Assembly: GCF_001436755.1 (NCBI RefSeq)
Contig: NZ_AYZD01000015.1
Coordinates: 334,262 to 398,261, forward strand
Direction of reading: 5' to 3'
Source: Liquorilactobacillus aquaticus DSM 21051
GTDB taxonomy: Bacteria; Bacillota; Bacilli; Lactobacillales; Lactobacillaceae
DNA length: 64,000 bases
The notes beneath the pieces are model-generated. The model saw only the letters and a program-made list of their open reading frames with translations, did no database searches and was not told where the DNA came from. Position 1 is the first letter of the stretch. Each line of letters opens with the position of its first letter. Shown here piece after piece: positions 10,129 to 18,927 of the stretch. The position numbers were made by a program, and so were the translations under genes.

Positions 10129-11067
10129 CTATTTCTTTGAAAAGGGAATTTTAAAAACATCAAAATCATTTGCTAATTTAGTGTTTTTAAAAATCTTTCT
10201 TGCATCTTTTTCAAGCAAACGTGCTTTCTGACCAACGTAACGTGCAGATATATGTGTCAAAATAAGCTTTTTAACATCACATTTTCTTGCAATTTGAGCT
10301 GCTTGGACGCATGTAGAATGGTAATAACTATAAGCAAGCTGCGCCTCATCTTTCGCAAAAGTACTTTCATGCACCAAAACATTTGCATCTTGGGCCAATA
10401 ATGCGATATTACCAGTTTGACGTGTGTCGCCTAAAATTGCAATAGTTCGTCCTTTTTTGGGGGCTCCTAAATAGTCTTGTCCTCTAATAATACGTCCATC
10501 TTCAAGTGTAACAGTTTTGCCTGCCTTTAATTGTCCATACAAGGGCCCAGCTGGAACATGGTCAGCTTGCAAACGAGCAACCATTAATTCTCCTGGGTAA
10601 TCCTTTTCCTCGATTCGAAAGCCAAAACACTCAATACGATGGTCTAAATGTCTAGCAATTACACGAAAACGTTCATCATCAAAAATAACTTTTTCTTGAT
10701 CCAAAACAACATAGTTTATTTTATAAGACAACTTAGTTTGTGAAACCCGCAAAGCCGTCTGCACAAAATCTTGTACACCTCTTGGAGCATATATTGTTAA
10801 TGACTCATTTTTTTGAGCCCCTTGGAAGGAACGGCTACTCAAAAAACCGGGTAATCCAAAGATATGATCCCCATGCAAGTGTGTGATAAAAATACGACTA
10901 ATTTTGCGTGGACGAATCGTGGTCCTTAAAATCTGATGCTGTGTCCCTTCACCAACATCAAAAAGCCAAACTTCATTGATTTCTTCGAGTAATTTTAATG
11001 CAATTCCTGTTACATTACGCGTTTTTGCTGGAGAGCCAGCACCTGTTCCTAAAAATTCTAATTCCAT
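10129..11067 (-). CDS. rnz: ribonuclease Z
   Basis: RNase Z is a zinc-dependent metallo-beta-lactamase-fold endonuclease that removes 3' trailers from tRNA precursors, chiefly those lacking an encoded CCA. The 312-residue length is typical of the short form. The metal-binding motif HLHGDH is at residues 63-68, with further ligands in GDTRQTG and in LTHISARY. The tRNA-Gly gene elsewhere in this window has no encoded CCA, so it would be a natural substrate. A TATAAT -10 box lies about 110 nt upstream. Confidence 0.96.
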   Translation of the reverse strand: MELEFLGTGAGSPAKTRNVTGIALKLLEEINEVWLFDVGEGTQHQILRTTIRPRKISRIFITHLHGDHIFGLPGFLSSRSFQGAQKNESLTIYAPRGVQDFVQTALRVSQTKLSYKINYVVLDQEKVIFDDERFRVIARHLDHRIECFGFRIEEKDYPGELMVARLQADHVPAGPLYGQLKAGKTVTLEDGRIIRGQDYLGAPKKGRTIAILGDTRQTGNIALLAQDANVLVHESTFAKDEAQLAYSYYHSTCVQAAQIARKCDVKKLILTHISARYVGQKARLLEKDARKIFKNTKLANDFDVFKIPFSKK

Positions 11068-11178
11068 ACCCTATTCCAATCCATTAGTCATGATTTAATC
11101 TAAACTCTAAACAATGACTATTTTTTAATTAAATTACCAAATTAGCATAACCTATTTTGTGATTCATCCATACCATAG

Positions 11179-11184
11179 ATTATA
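11179..11184 (-). promoter_or_regulatory. -10 box upstream of rnz
   Basis: A perfect TATAAT is present on the minus strand with a weak TTAGCG -35-like box 17 nt upstream. It is the best candidate promoter for the rnz-SDR-LapA-recJ-apt series. Confidence 0.45.
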
Positions 11185-11231
11185 CTCTATTCAAAAATAT
11201 ACGCTAATCTTCAACAAAATTTCCAATCAGC

Positions 11232-11260
11232 TTGTTTGATTTCTTGCCGAATATTATAAT
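11232..11260 (+). promoter_or_regulatory. sigma-A-type promoter of the 94-residue orphan gene
   Basis: A TTGTTT -35 box, a 17-nt spacer and a perfect TATAAT -10 box lie 44 nt before the ATG. AAGGAG follows shortly before the start codon, so the gene has a full expression signal set. Confidence 0.65.
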
Positions 11261-11304
11261 ATCATCATAAATCAGTAGCAGACAACCCTCAAGGAGTCTT
11301 ATAA

Positions 11305-11589
11305 ATGCGCACGATGGATTTTAAACTTTCACTTGCAGATCTAAAAAATCATCTTCAAGTATTTTTCGAGTCACAAAACAAGATGCTCCCGATCATTTCA
11401 ATTCAAAAAACTGCTCAAGACATTATTCTTGTTTCAGCTACAGCTGGTAAACCCTTAACCCTTGGTTATCTGAAAGAATCGCTTGCCAGCTTACCAGATG
11501 ACCATTTAAAAATAAGTGTTTCTTGCGGCAGTCAAAAAGCATTAGTCTTTGGTTACAGACTAACCCAGACACAAATTCTTTTTTCATAA
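11305..11589 (+). CDS. conserved-looking hypothetical small protein (94 aa)
   Basis: I do not recognise this protein. It is a soluble 94-residue product with no signal peptide or membrane segment and no cysteine-rich motif beyond a single Cys. The predicted character is mixed alpha/beta, with an N-terminal amphipathic helix (LADLKNHLQVFFES) and a short glycine-containing strand region near the end. Evidence that it is real: a good promoter, AAGGAG at proper spacing, and no overlap with a competing frame. It lies alone on the plus strand between minus-strand rnz and the OatA-like gene. No function is proposed. Confidence 0.7.
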   Translation: MRTMDFKLSLADLKNHLQVFFESQNKMLPIISIQKTAQDIILVSATAGKPLTLGYLKESLASLPDDHLKISVSCGSQKALVFGYRLTQTQILFS

Positions 11590-11614
11590 AAATTTTTTTG
11601 TCTAATTAAATAGA

Positions 11615-11651
11615 AAAGGCCAGCAATTATTAACGAATTGCTCAGCCCTTT
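11615..11651 (-). terminator. intrinsic terminator after the OatA-like gene
   Basis: An imperfect hairpin (AAAGGGCTGAGCAATT with AATTGCTGGCCTTT on the minus strand) is followed by TTTTCTATTT. It lies between two convergent genes and may also slow the plus-strand transcript. Confidence 0.65.
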
Positions 11652-11698
11652 CAAATAAAAATTATGTGTATCACTTTATGTTCCTTAGAACACTGCTC

Positions 11699-13606
11699 TT
11701 ATTTCAGGATACTTTTAGCAATATATGTGCTGTAATAGTTTAACCCGTATTCATTTGGATGCACATTATCATCATAAAACCAATCTGCATGATCTTTGCT
11801 ATAAGTATACCAATCAATAATTTTTAAATTAGGATATTCTTTTGAAGCTGAACTCAGCGACTCATTGACTTGATCCTGCCAACGACGTGTCGGAACATGT
11901 GTATTTATCCAATAAACTTTTCTTCTGCTGCCGACAATGTCCATGATTGATTTCAGCTGCTCATGTGTAAAAGGACCATTTGTTCCAATACTTAGCAGCA
12001 CTGAATCCGCTAATTTACCGCTATTCGCTAATCCTTGAAGTACCGCAATTGCATCAGACATTTGGCGACCAACTTTAGCATCAATGTACATCTGAGGAAA
12101 GATATCCTGCAATTTTACAGAACCATCAGCCAACACCGAGTCCCCTACCGCCGTAATATTCAAAGATTGTGCTTTTTTCTTCATTGTTTCGCTTAAACTG
12201 CCATTGGTCGAGACCTTACTCCCGACACTCTCTTTGTACTCAACCTTTTTCTGGGCTTGAGAAGAACTTTCTTTACTCTGCGCATGAGCTTTTTTGTTTG
12301 TTTTCAAGCTGTCTTTTTTATTATTTTCCGCGACTTTTTGTTCATTCTTCTGAAGAGTATTCTGTAACTTTTGAGTGCCTGACACAGCTCTTGCGCCTGG
12401 TTGTTGTATCACACCTAACAATGCAAGAAAAACAATTATCAATGCACCCGTACCCCAAAACCTCTTCCAGCCATAGTGTGAATTTTTTTTGAAGAACTCC
12501 AATAAAGCTTCTCGTGTATACGCATAATTAAAGTGCTGCAATGGTCGCTCAATATAGGTGTATGAAAAATGGCTAACAGCTACTATAATTATAATTTCAA
12601 ATAATGCATGCATCCATGGATGAGCTGCAATATTGGTAACACGTGCTTCGTAAAAAACCATTACCGGGTATTGATACAAATATATTCCGTAACTTCTCTT
12701 CCCTAACCAAGAAAAGAAACGGTTGGTCATTAGGTCATTCATATTCGCGCCTGGATGAGCAACGGTTGCTACTAAAATTACTGAAAGCAAGGAGAAGAAA
12801 AACATTCCTCCATGATATGTCAACCCGCTTTCGCCAGACATGTTAAAAAACATCCATACAATCAATATCAGCGAGATAATACCTGCGAGATTCAGAGTAT
12901 GTTTTGCAATACTTGGCAATTTTTTCTTCAAAGATGTGCTAGGCCACAAAATCGATAGTGCCGCACCCAACAAAATTGAAAACATTCGCGTATCTGTTCC
13001 GTAATAAACTCTAGAGGGGTCCTGACCTTCCTTATAGAGTAATGCCATTAAAATTGCTGAGACAAAAGCACCAACAAAGATAACGTCAAAAATAGGCTGT
13101 TTTCTTCGAACAACAACCCATAAGAACGTTAACAATAGTGGCCAAAACAAATAAAACTGACCTTCAATCGAAAGAGACCATAAATGTGTGAATGGAGACT
13201 GGGGACCAAATCTGTCAAAATAGGACTCACGGTGAATAACCTGAAACCAATTATAAACATAGACAAAATTTGTAATCATGATCTGTCGAATATTGGTCAG
13301 TAACTCCCGCTGAAACAATGTTATATAAGCAACTGTTACCAAGACCATTGTCACTAGTCCTGGATAAAGTCTCTTTACTCGCCGTTTATAAAACGCTAAA
13401 ATATCGATTCGTCCATTCTGCTGCATTTCTTGATTTAATAAATCTGTAATCAAATAACCTGACAAAACAAAGAAAATAGGGACTCCCAAATAGCCTCCTT
13501 GAATATTATAAGGCATCAAATGATATAAGATTACCCCTACCACAGCTAAAGTTCGAATACCGTCAAAACCGTCAATATAACGGCGTTTTTTAAATTTTCT
13601 GTCCAT
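11699..13606 (-). CDS. OatA-like acyltransferase (acyltransferase-3 plus SGNH domain)
   Basis: This 635-residue membrane protein has the two-part layout of peptidoglycan O-acetyltransferase OatA. Residues about 10-400 form an acyltransferase-3 domain with roughly ten membrane helices and the early motif DGIRTLAVVGVILYH. A Lys/Ser-rich linker leads to an extracellular SGNH hydrolase-like domain. The catalytic triad residues are visible: GDS with Ser490, and DNVH with Asp613 and His616. OatA adds acetyl groups to muramic acid and gives lysozyme resistance; related proteins modify teichoic acids or exopolysaccharide, so the acceptor is an inference. The ribosome binding site is poor (GAGG 11 nt upstream). 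The gene stands alone upstream of a terminator. Confidence 0.87.
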   Translation of the reverse strand: MDRKFKKRRYIDGFDGIRTLAVVGVILYHLMPYNIQGGYLGVPIFFVLSGYLITDLLNQEMQQNGRIDILAFYKRRVKRLYPGLVTMVLVTVAYITLFQRELLTNIRQIMITNFVYVYNWFQVIHRESYFDRFGPQSPFTHLWSLSIEGQFYLFWPLLLTFLWVVVRRKQPIFDVIFVGAFVSAILMALLYKEGQDPSRVYYGTDTRMFSILLGAALSILWPSTSLKKKLPSIAKHTLNLAGIISLILIVWMFFNMSGESGLTYHGGMFFFSLLSVILVATVAHPGANMNDLMTNRFFSWLGKRSYGIYLYQYPVMVFYEARVTNIAAHPWMHALFEIIIIVAVSHFSYTYIERPLQHFNYAYTREALLEFFKKNSHYGWKRFWGTGALIIVFLALLGVIQQPGARAVSGTQKLQNTLQKNEQKVAENNKKDSLKTNKKAHAQSKESSSQAQKKVEYKESVGSKVSTNGSLSETMKKKAQSLNITAVGDSVLADGSVKLQDIFPQMYIDAKVGRQMSDAIAVLQGLANSGKLADSVLLSIGTNGPFTHEQLKSIMDIVGSRRKVYWINTHVPTRRWQDQVNESLSSASKEYPNLKIIDWYTYSKDHADWFYDDNVHPNEYGLNYYSTYIAKSILK

Positions 13607-13653
13607 CCCTTAATCAACCTCAAAGTTTAAAAACATTTTGGATACCATCGTAC

Positions 13654-14967
13654 TTATTCAACAAATTCAAAGGTAAACTTATTAATTCTTACAAGGTCAC
13701 CCTGCTTGGCACCTTTCTGCCGCAAAGCTTCATCGACGCCCATGCCTCGAAGCTGCCGTGCAAACCGCATAACACTTTCATCATGATCCAAATTTGTCAT
13801 TTTAAATAACTTTTCAATTTTTTCGCCACTTAGTACCCACGTTGCATCGGGATCACGCGTAATTTGGAAAGATTCTCCATTATTCTCTGAATAAACATAT
13901 TCAGCAACCTCTTCTTGCTTCTGCTGTTCGCGTTCAGCAAGTGTTGGAAATGTGGGTGTTTTATCAAGGAGCTCAGCTGTTTTAAGAAGTAGTTTCTTCA
14001 GCCCGATATGTGTAACAGATGAGATTTCAATTATTTCTGGATTTTCTTTTAGCGTGTGATCATTTTTCATTGCTTTTTTAAATTCTTTTAATTTATCCTG
14101 CGAGTCTGGTAAATCCATCTTACTTGCAACGATGATTTGTGGTCTTTCTAATAAAGTATTGTCATAATTAAGCAATTCCTCGCTTATCTTGAGGAAATCA
14201 TTATATGGATCTCTGCCGTCTGTGCCACTCATATCAATCACGTGTAAAATGACCCTTGTCCGTTCGACATGACGCAAAAATTGAATTCCCAAACCTACAC
14301 CTTGGGATGCTCCCTCGATCAAGCCCGGCAGATCAGCCATAACAAAATCACGCCCATCTTCTAATCGTACCATTCCCAAGTTTGGGACTAAGGTCGTAAA
14401 ATGATATTCCGCAATTTTCGGTTTAGCACTAGTCACAGCGGCAAGCAAAGTTGATTTACCAACAGATGGAAATCCAACTAATCCAACATCTGCCAACACT
14501 TTTAGTTCAAGTTTTAAAACACGTTCAATTCCTGGTTCACCATTTTCTGCAATTTCAGGTGCTGGATTTCGGGGGTTTGCAAAATGAATGTTGCCACGCC
14601 CACCACGGCCGCCACGAGCAACTACTAGTTCATCGCCATTATGTAGCAAGTCACCTAAGACTTCCCCAGTTTCAGCGTCGGTCACCGTTGTTCCTTCAGG
14701 TACAGAAACGTACAGATCTCCAGCACCTCTTCCATACATTCCTTTAATCATACCTTTTCCGCCGCTCTTGGCTTTAAAGTGACGATGATACCTAAAATCC
14801 ATCAAAGTATGCAGGCCTTCATCAACCTTCAGTACAATACTTCCGCCTTTTCCACCATCACCGCCGGCCGGTCCGCCATTCGGAACATACTTTTCTCTTC
14901 TAAAAGCAACCATTCCGTCGCCACCATCTCCGGCTTTAACATTTATTTTTACCTGATCTACAAACAA
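13654..14967 (-). CDS. obg: ribosome-assembly GTPase Obg
   Basis: Obg is an essential GTPase that binds the 50S subunit and links ribosome assembly to (p)ppGpp. The 437-residue protein has the glycine-rich Obg fold at residues 1-158 (several GGxGG repeats), a G domain with GFPSVGKST at about 165-173, DLPGLIEGA and SKMDLP, and a C-terminal OCT domain, the longer Firmicutes form. The start is TTG, in the frame giving the conserved MFVDQV N-terminus, with AAAGGTGAG eight nt upstream. It is probably transcribed alone, from a weak promoter that overlaps a hexamer-repeat site described separately. Confidence 0.97.
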   Translation of the reverse strand: MFVDQVKINVKAGDGGDGMVAFRREKYVPNGGPAGGDGGKGGSIVLKVDEGLHTLMDFRYHRHFKAKSGGKGMIKGMYGRGAGDLYVSVPEGTTVTDAETGEVLGDLLHNGDELVVARGGRGGRGNIHFANPRNPAPEIAENGEPGIERVLKLELKVLADVGLVGFPSVGKSTLLAAVTSAKPKIAEYHFTTLVPNLGMVRLEDGRDFVMADLPGLIEGASQGVGLGIQFLRHVERTRVILHVIDMSGTDGRDPYNDFLKISEELLNYDNTLLERPQIIVASKMDLPDSQDKLKEFKKAMKNDHTLKENPEIIEISSVTHIGLKKLLLKTAELLDKTPTFPTLAEREQQKQEEVAEYVYSENNGESFQITRDPDATWVLSGEKIEKLFKMTNLDHDESVMRFARQLRGMGVDEALRQKGAKQGDLVRINKFTFEFVE

Positions 14968-15009
14968 TTAAACAACTCACCTTTCTATAGATGGGGGACT
15001 TGATAAAAA

Positions 15010-15038
15010 ATTATCATTCTCATTCTCATTAACTTTAA
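15010..15038 (-). promoter_or_regulatory. weak obg promoter overlapping a Fur-like hexamer repeat
   Basis: On the minus strand, a TTAAAG -35-like box, 17-nt spacer and GATAAT -10 box precede obg. The spacer and -10 box consist of three hexamers, GAGAAT, GAGAAT and GATAAT, resembling the repeat unit of Fur-type operators. The regulator is not identified, so both promoter and operator readings are tentative. Confidence 0.35.
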
Positions 15039-15174
15039 AAATTAAACTTCTTTATTTTTCAGCAATTAATGCTAAACTGCCTTGCACAACTATAACAGTT
15101 TTCAAGTGTTCGGTCAAAATTTGCATATTAACACAAATTTACTTTAATTTTTTTCACAAATGATGTACTAGTGT

Positions 15175-15202
15175 TTGCTTTGAGCCAAAATTATTCTATA
15201 AT
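15175..15202 (+). promoter_or_regulatory. promoter of the cation efflux gene
   Basis: A TTGCTT -35-like box and perfect TATAAT -10 box are separated by 16 nt. Transcription would start near 15209, giving a leader of about 106 nt before the ATG at 15315. This excludes any start codon located upstream of the promoter. Confidence 0.55.
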
Positions 15203-15314
15203 CGATTATGTGATACCAAAACATATTATAATAAAGTTTGTGTCGCATTTTCGTTTGAACAGCAAAAGTTTTTTTAATTTTCTATACAAAATATTATTAA
15301 GGAGCCTTTTGACT

Positions 15315-16226
15315 ATGCAACAGCGCTATCAAAACTTAAAAATTGCTCAAAAGGGCGTAATTATAAGCCTCATTGCTTATATTACACTATCATTTTTGAA
15401 GATCACTATTGGTCAAATAAGCCACTCAGAAGTCCTATTAGCTGATGGGTCTGGAAACGTAACAGATATTTTTTCGTCATGTGCAGTTATGATTGGCTTG
15501 CGTCTAGCTCAACAGCCTCCTGATCAAAATCATCAATACGGACACTGGCGTGCTGAAACATTGGCAACTTTAATCACTTCCTTTATCATGCTGTTGGTTG
15601 CTCTCAGTGTACTCTATTCATCTGTCAACGACATTGTATTTGGTCAGAAAGAAATTCCTGATATTTACGCTCTTTTCGTTGGATTGTTTAGTGGCTGTGT
15701 TATGTTTGGTGTATATCTACACAATTCTTATTTGGCGAAAAAAATCAACTCTGCCTCACTGCTTGCAATCGCAAAGGATACTCGGAACGATGCTTTAACC
15801 AGTTTTGCAACATCGATTACGATCGTCGGGGCAAACTTTAAAATGCCTTGGTTAGATGGTGTCGCCGCCTTGCTTATCGGCCTAACCATTTTAAAGACTG
15901 CTTACAACATTTTTTCCGACAGTGCTTTTTCACTATCAGATGGTTTTGATGATGATCTTCTTGCTAAATATACAAATGCTGTTAGCAAGATTTCTGGAGT
16001 CGAATTGGTTCACAATATCCAAGGACGTTCGTATGGTGCGAATATTTTTGTAGATATTATTATCTGGGTTGATCCACAGATGTCCGTTCGCGAAAGTCAC
16101 CATATCACTGAGAAAATTGAAAGTTTGCTGCGTCGCAAATATGGTGTTCTTGATACAGATGTCCACGTAGAGCCTTGGGATGTCGACTATGAACCTGTCC
16201 GTCCCAACGAATTAAATAGTCATTAA
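15315..16226 (+). CDS. cation diffusion facilitator (CDF) family metal efflux transporter
   Basis: This is a proton-coupled exporter of divalent metals (zinc, iron, manganese or cobalt) in the cytoplasmic membrane. The 303-residue protein has six hydrophobic helices, the helix-2 motif LLADGSGNVTDIFSS, the loop HQYGHWRAE, and the helix-5 motif DTRNDALTS. A cytoplasmic C-terminal domain ends with DTDVHVEPW. The sequence resembles Bacillus YdfM/MneS-type CDFs, so manganese or iron export is plausible but not proven. The ATG at 15315 follows AAGGAG with good spacing; a longer reading frame to 15171 begins at the promoter and is rejected. A hexamer-repeat, Fur-like site lies upstream in the shared intergenic region with obg. 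Confidence 0.9.
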   Translation: MQQRYQNLKIAQKGVIISLIAYITLSFLKITIGQISHSEVLLADGSGNVTDIFSSCAVMIGLRLAQQPPDQNHQYGHWRAETLATLITSFIMLLVALSVLYSSVNDIVFGQKEIPDIYALFVGLFSGCVMFGVYLHNSYLAKKINSASLLAIAKDTRNDALTSFATSITIVGANFKMPWLDGVAALLIGLTILKTAYNIFSDSAFSLSDGFDDDLLAKYTNAVSKISGVELVHNIQGRSYGANIFVDIIIWVDPQMSVRESHHITEKIESLLRRKYGVLDTDVHVEPWDVDYEPVRPNELNSH

Positions 16227-16251
16227 CTGTGTTTCACAGCTAATGACTATT
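16215..16251 (+). terminator. strong terminator hairpin overlapping two convergent gene ends
   Basis: An almost perfect hairpin (AATAGTCATTA with TAATGACTATT, continued by CTGTG/CACAG around a TTT loop) is followed by eight T on the plus strand. The left arm covers the stop codon of the CDF gene and the right arm covers the last codons of uvrC. The minus-strand tail is less T-rich. Confidence 0.85.
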
Positions 16252-18021
16252 TTTTTTTAGACTAATTTTGATAGTTTGTGCCACTTTTTTTGAAATTCCT
16301 GCTTCCTGAATATCATTCACAGTAGCTGTCTCAATTTTTTTCATCGATCCAAATTTGCGCAGCAATTTGACGCGCGATTTCGGTCCTACCCCTGGAATCA
16401 GATCTAATCTTGAAGCCAAAGAATTTTTTGAGTGTGTCTTGCGGTGAAATGTTATAACAAAACGATGGACTTCATCCTGAATTCTTTGCAACAAATAAAA
16501 TCCTTCACTTTTTGGATCAAGCTGAACTTTCATAAACTTATCATTCATCAGATCAGCAGTTTTATGATGTTCATTTTTGACCATTCCTGCTACAGGTATC
16601 TTTTGACCCAATTCATTTTCAAGTACATCCCTGGCAGCCTCAATTTGAATTTCAGCACCATCCATCAAAATCAGATCTGGCAGCTGAGCATGTTCTTTCA
16701 ACAGACGTGTATAACGTCTTCTAATTACCTCACGTGTGCTTGCAGCCTCATCTGCATGTTTAACAGTTCGCAGCTTATACTTGCGATACTCATTTTTCTC
16801 TGGACGACCATCTATAAAACAAACCATGGCAGAAACAATGTCTGCCCCCTGAATGTGCGAATGATCAAAAGCTTCGACCCGATGCCCATTAGGGAGCCCT
16901 AAAGCTTCTGTTATTTCATCCATCGCACCGGTTGTCTTTCGATCATCCAATTCAAGTAACCTGAATTTTTCTTCCAGTATTAAACGTGCATTTTTCTCAG
17001 CAAGGTTTAGGAGCTCCTTTTTCTGCCCTCGATATGGAGTTCTAACTGGTCGATTCAAAATATCTGCTAGAACATCCTTATTCAAAGTTTCGGGGGCCAA
17101 AATCTCCTTAGGCATAACGTTATTTTTTCTATTATAAAATTGCAAAATAAATGACTCTAATTCTGCCTCTGGAGTATCAATACAAGGGAAAATTCTTTTC
17201 TCTCGCTTTATCAGTCTCGCCTGCCGTATAAAGAAGACTTGAATAGATATCCATCCTTTGTCCATATAAAAATTGAACAAATCGCGCGGTGTATTATCAT
17301 TCGAAATAATTTGCTGCTTTTCGACTGTAATTTCAATGTACCGAATTTGATCTCTTATTTCAGCAGCTCTTTCAAAATCCAAACTTGTAGAGGCTTGTTT
17401 CATTTTATTTGTTAATGTCTGCTTAATTCTGCCAACATTTCCATTCAAAAAAGATTTTATCTTTTTGATTTGTTCATTGTAATCTTTCATCGGCACTTCT
17501 TTGAAACAAGCTCCTAAACACTGCCCCATATGATAATATAAACAAGGGCGCTTTTGATATCCATTACAACGCCGCAGTGGATAAACCTTTTGCAGAAGCT
17601 GCATTGTTTCTTCCGCAGCATAAACATTTGGATAAGGTCCAAAATAATAACCACCATCTTTTTTTACTCGGCTAACAATTTTTATAATTGGATCTTTTTC
17701 ATTAGTTATTTTTATATATGGATAACCTGTTCCACGTTTCAATTTAATATTATAATAAGGCTTGTGCTTCTGAATAAGTGTTATTTCAAGCAGAAAGGCT
17801 TCTTTATCAGTTGAGGTTATGATTGTTTCAAAATCTCTTATCTCAGAAACCAGTTTCGCGGTTTTCCCCTCATGAGCACTTTTAAAATAAGAACGCACCC
17901 TATTTTTTAGATTCTTCGCTTTCCCAACGTAAATAATCTGACTATTAATATCCTTCATCACATAGCAACCTGGCAGATCGGGCAATAATTTCAACTTTTT
18001 TTCAATATGCTTTGTTGCCAC
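16240..18021 (-). CDS. uvrC: excinuclease ABC subunit C
   Basis: UvrC makes both incisions around bulky DNA lesions after UvrAB loading. The 593-residue protein has an N-terminal GIY-YIG nuclease domain (about residues 13-92, with GCYVMKD and IIYVGKAKNL), a cysteine-rich segment with RRCNGYQKRPCLYYHMGQC, a UVR motif near 203-238, an RNase H-like second nuclease domain (FDHSHIQG), and C-terminal helix-hairpin-helix motifs (LDLIPGVGPKSR). A GTG start is chosen, with AAAGGATG upstream. The gene is alone between a convergent transporter and the glutamine ABC operon. Confidence 0.97.
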   Translation of the reverse strand: MATKHIEKKLKLLPDLPGCYVMKDINSQIIYVGKAKNLKNRVRSYFKSAHEGKTAKLVSEIRDFETIITSTDKEAFLLEITLIQKHKPYYNIKLKRGTGYPYIKITNEKDPIIKIVSRVKKDGGYYFGPYPNVYAAEETMQLLQKVYPLRRCNGYQKRPCLYYHMGQCLGACFKEVPMKDYNEQIKKIKSFLNGNVGRIKQTLTNKMKQASTSLDFERAAEIRDQIRYIEITVEKQQIISNDNTPRDLFNFYMDKGWISIQVFFIRQARLIKREKRIFPCIDTPEAELESFILQFYNRKNNVMPKEILAPETLNKDVLADILNRPVRTPYRGQKKELLNLAEKNARLILEEKFRLLELDDRKTTGAMDEITEALGLPNGHRVEAFDHSHIQGADIVSAMVCFIDGRPEKNEYRKYKLRTVKHADEAASTREVIRRRYTRLLKEHAQLPDLILMDGAEIQIEAARDVLENELGQKIPVAGMVKNEHHKTADLMNDKFMKVQLDPKSEGFYLLQRIQDEVHRFVITFHRKTHSKNSLASRLDLIPGVGPKSRVKLLRKFGSMKKIETATVNDIQEAGISKKVAQTIKISLKKNSH

Positions 18022-18108
18022 TTTAGAACCATCCTTTCACTGTGTAATTACTTTCATATTATATTACAAGCACCTTTAACTTTATAGAATGAAACAAAAC
18101 TTTTCAAT

Positions 18109-18150
18109 AAAAAAGCAATATTTTCAAAAAACGAAAACATTGCTTTTTTC
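18109..18150 (-). terminator. intrinsic terminator of the glutamine-type ABC operon
   Basis: AAAAAGCAAT-A-TTTTC pairs with GAAAA-C-ATTGCTTTTT. The hairpin lies after the ATPase stop codon and has T runs on both strands, so transcripts ending here on the minus strand are well explained. Confidence 0.8.
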
Positions 18151-18189
18151 TAGACCTGTATAATGTTTATTTGAACCTTACTTTAAATA

Positions 18190-18927
18190 CTAATTTAAAA
18201 TTTTGGATAAGAAATCTTGGGCTCTTTCCGTTTTGGGTGTTTTGAAAAATGTTTCTGGGGTTCCTTTTTCCTGGATAGAACCATCTGCCATAAACCAAAT
18301 CTCGTCTGCTACTTCTTTGGCAAAACCCATTTCATGGGTAACAACGACCATCGTCATTCCAGATTCTGCCAAATCCTGCATAACTTTCAAGACTTCCCCC
18401 ACCATCTCTGGATCAAGCGCTGAAGTAGGTTCGTCAAAAAGCATAACTTCTGGATTCATAGCCAGTGCTCTAGCGATTGCGACCCGTTGTTGCTGTCCCC
18501 CAGAAAGGCTTTGGGGATATTGTTCAGCCTTATCCGCCAGCCCAACTCTTTCAAGCAATTCCTTTGCTCGCTGAGTTGCTTCAGTATCCGAAATTTTTTT
18601 AACTCGGAGAGGTGCCAATTTAATATTCTCAATAACATTCATATTTGGAAAAAGGTTAAAGCTTTGAAAAACCATTCCCATTTTTTCGCGAAGATTGTTT
18701 AGTTCAGATTCACTGATACCTGTTAGACTGTTGCCTTCAAACAACACTTTCCCAGTTGAGGGCGTTTCAAGCACATTCAAACATCTCAAAAATGTACTCT
18801 TTCCAGAACCTGAAGGACCGATCACACAGATTACTTGGCCTTTCTTGACACTTTCATTAATATTTTTAAGAACTTCATTATCTCCAAAAGACTTTCCTAG
18901 ATTTTGAACTTCAATTAAATTAGGCAT
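18190..18927 (-). CDS. glnQ: polar amino acid ABC transporter ATPase (GlnQ-type)
   Basis: This is the ATP-hydrolysing subunit of a polar amino acid importer on the inner face of the membrane. The 245-residue protein has Walker [10 protein letters not shown], the signature LSGGQQQR, Walker B VMLFDEP followed by TSALDPE, and the switch histidine in VVTHEM. Its start overlaps the end of the binding-protein/permease gene by 8 nt (ATGCCTAA), a translational-coupling arrangement. The GlnQ symbol is a family assignment; related ATPases serve glutamine, glutamate, arginine or cystine systems. Confidence 0.92.
   Translation of the reverse strand: MPNLIEVQNLGKSFGDNEVLKNINESVKKGQVICVIGPSGSGKSTFLRCLNVLETPSTGKVLFEGNSLTGISESELNNLREKMGMVFQSFNLFPNMNVIENIKLAPLRVKKISDTEATQRAKELLERVGLADKAEQYPQSLSGGQQQRVAIARALAMNPEVMLFDEPTSALDPEMVGEVLKVMQDLAESGMTMVVVTHEMGFAKEVADEIWFMADGSIQEKGTPETFFKTPKTERAQDFLSKILN

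Noticed and set aside
15171-15314. Longer N-terminus for the cation efflux protein
   Set aside because: The extra part would begin inside the promoter (TTGCTT-16-TATAAT) and lacks a ribosome binding site; the ATG at 15315 has AAGGAG.
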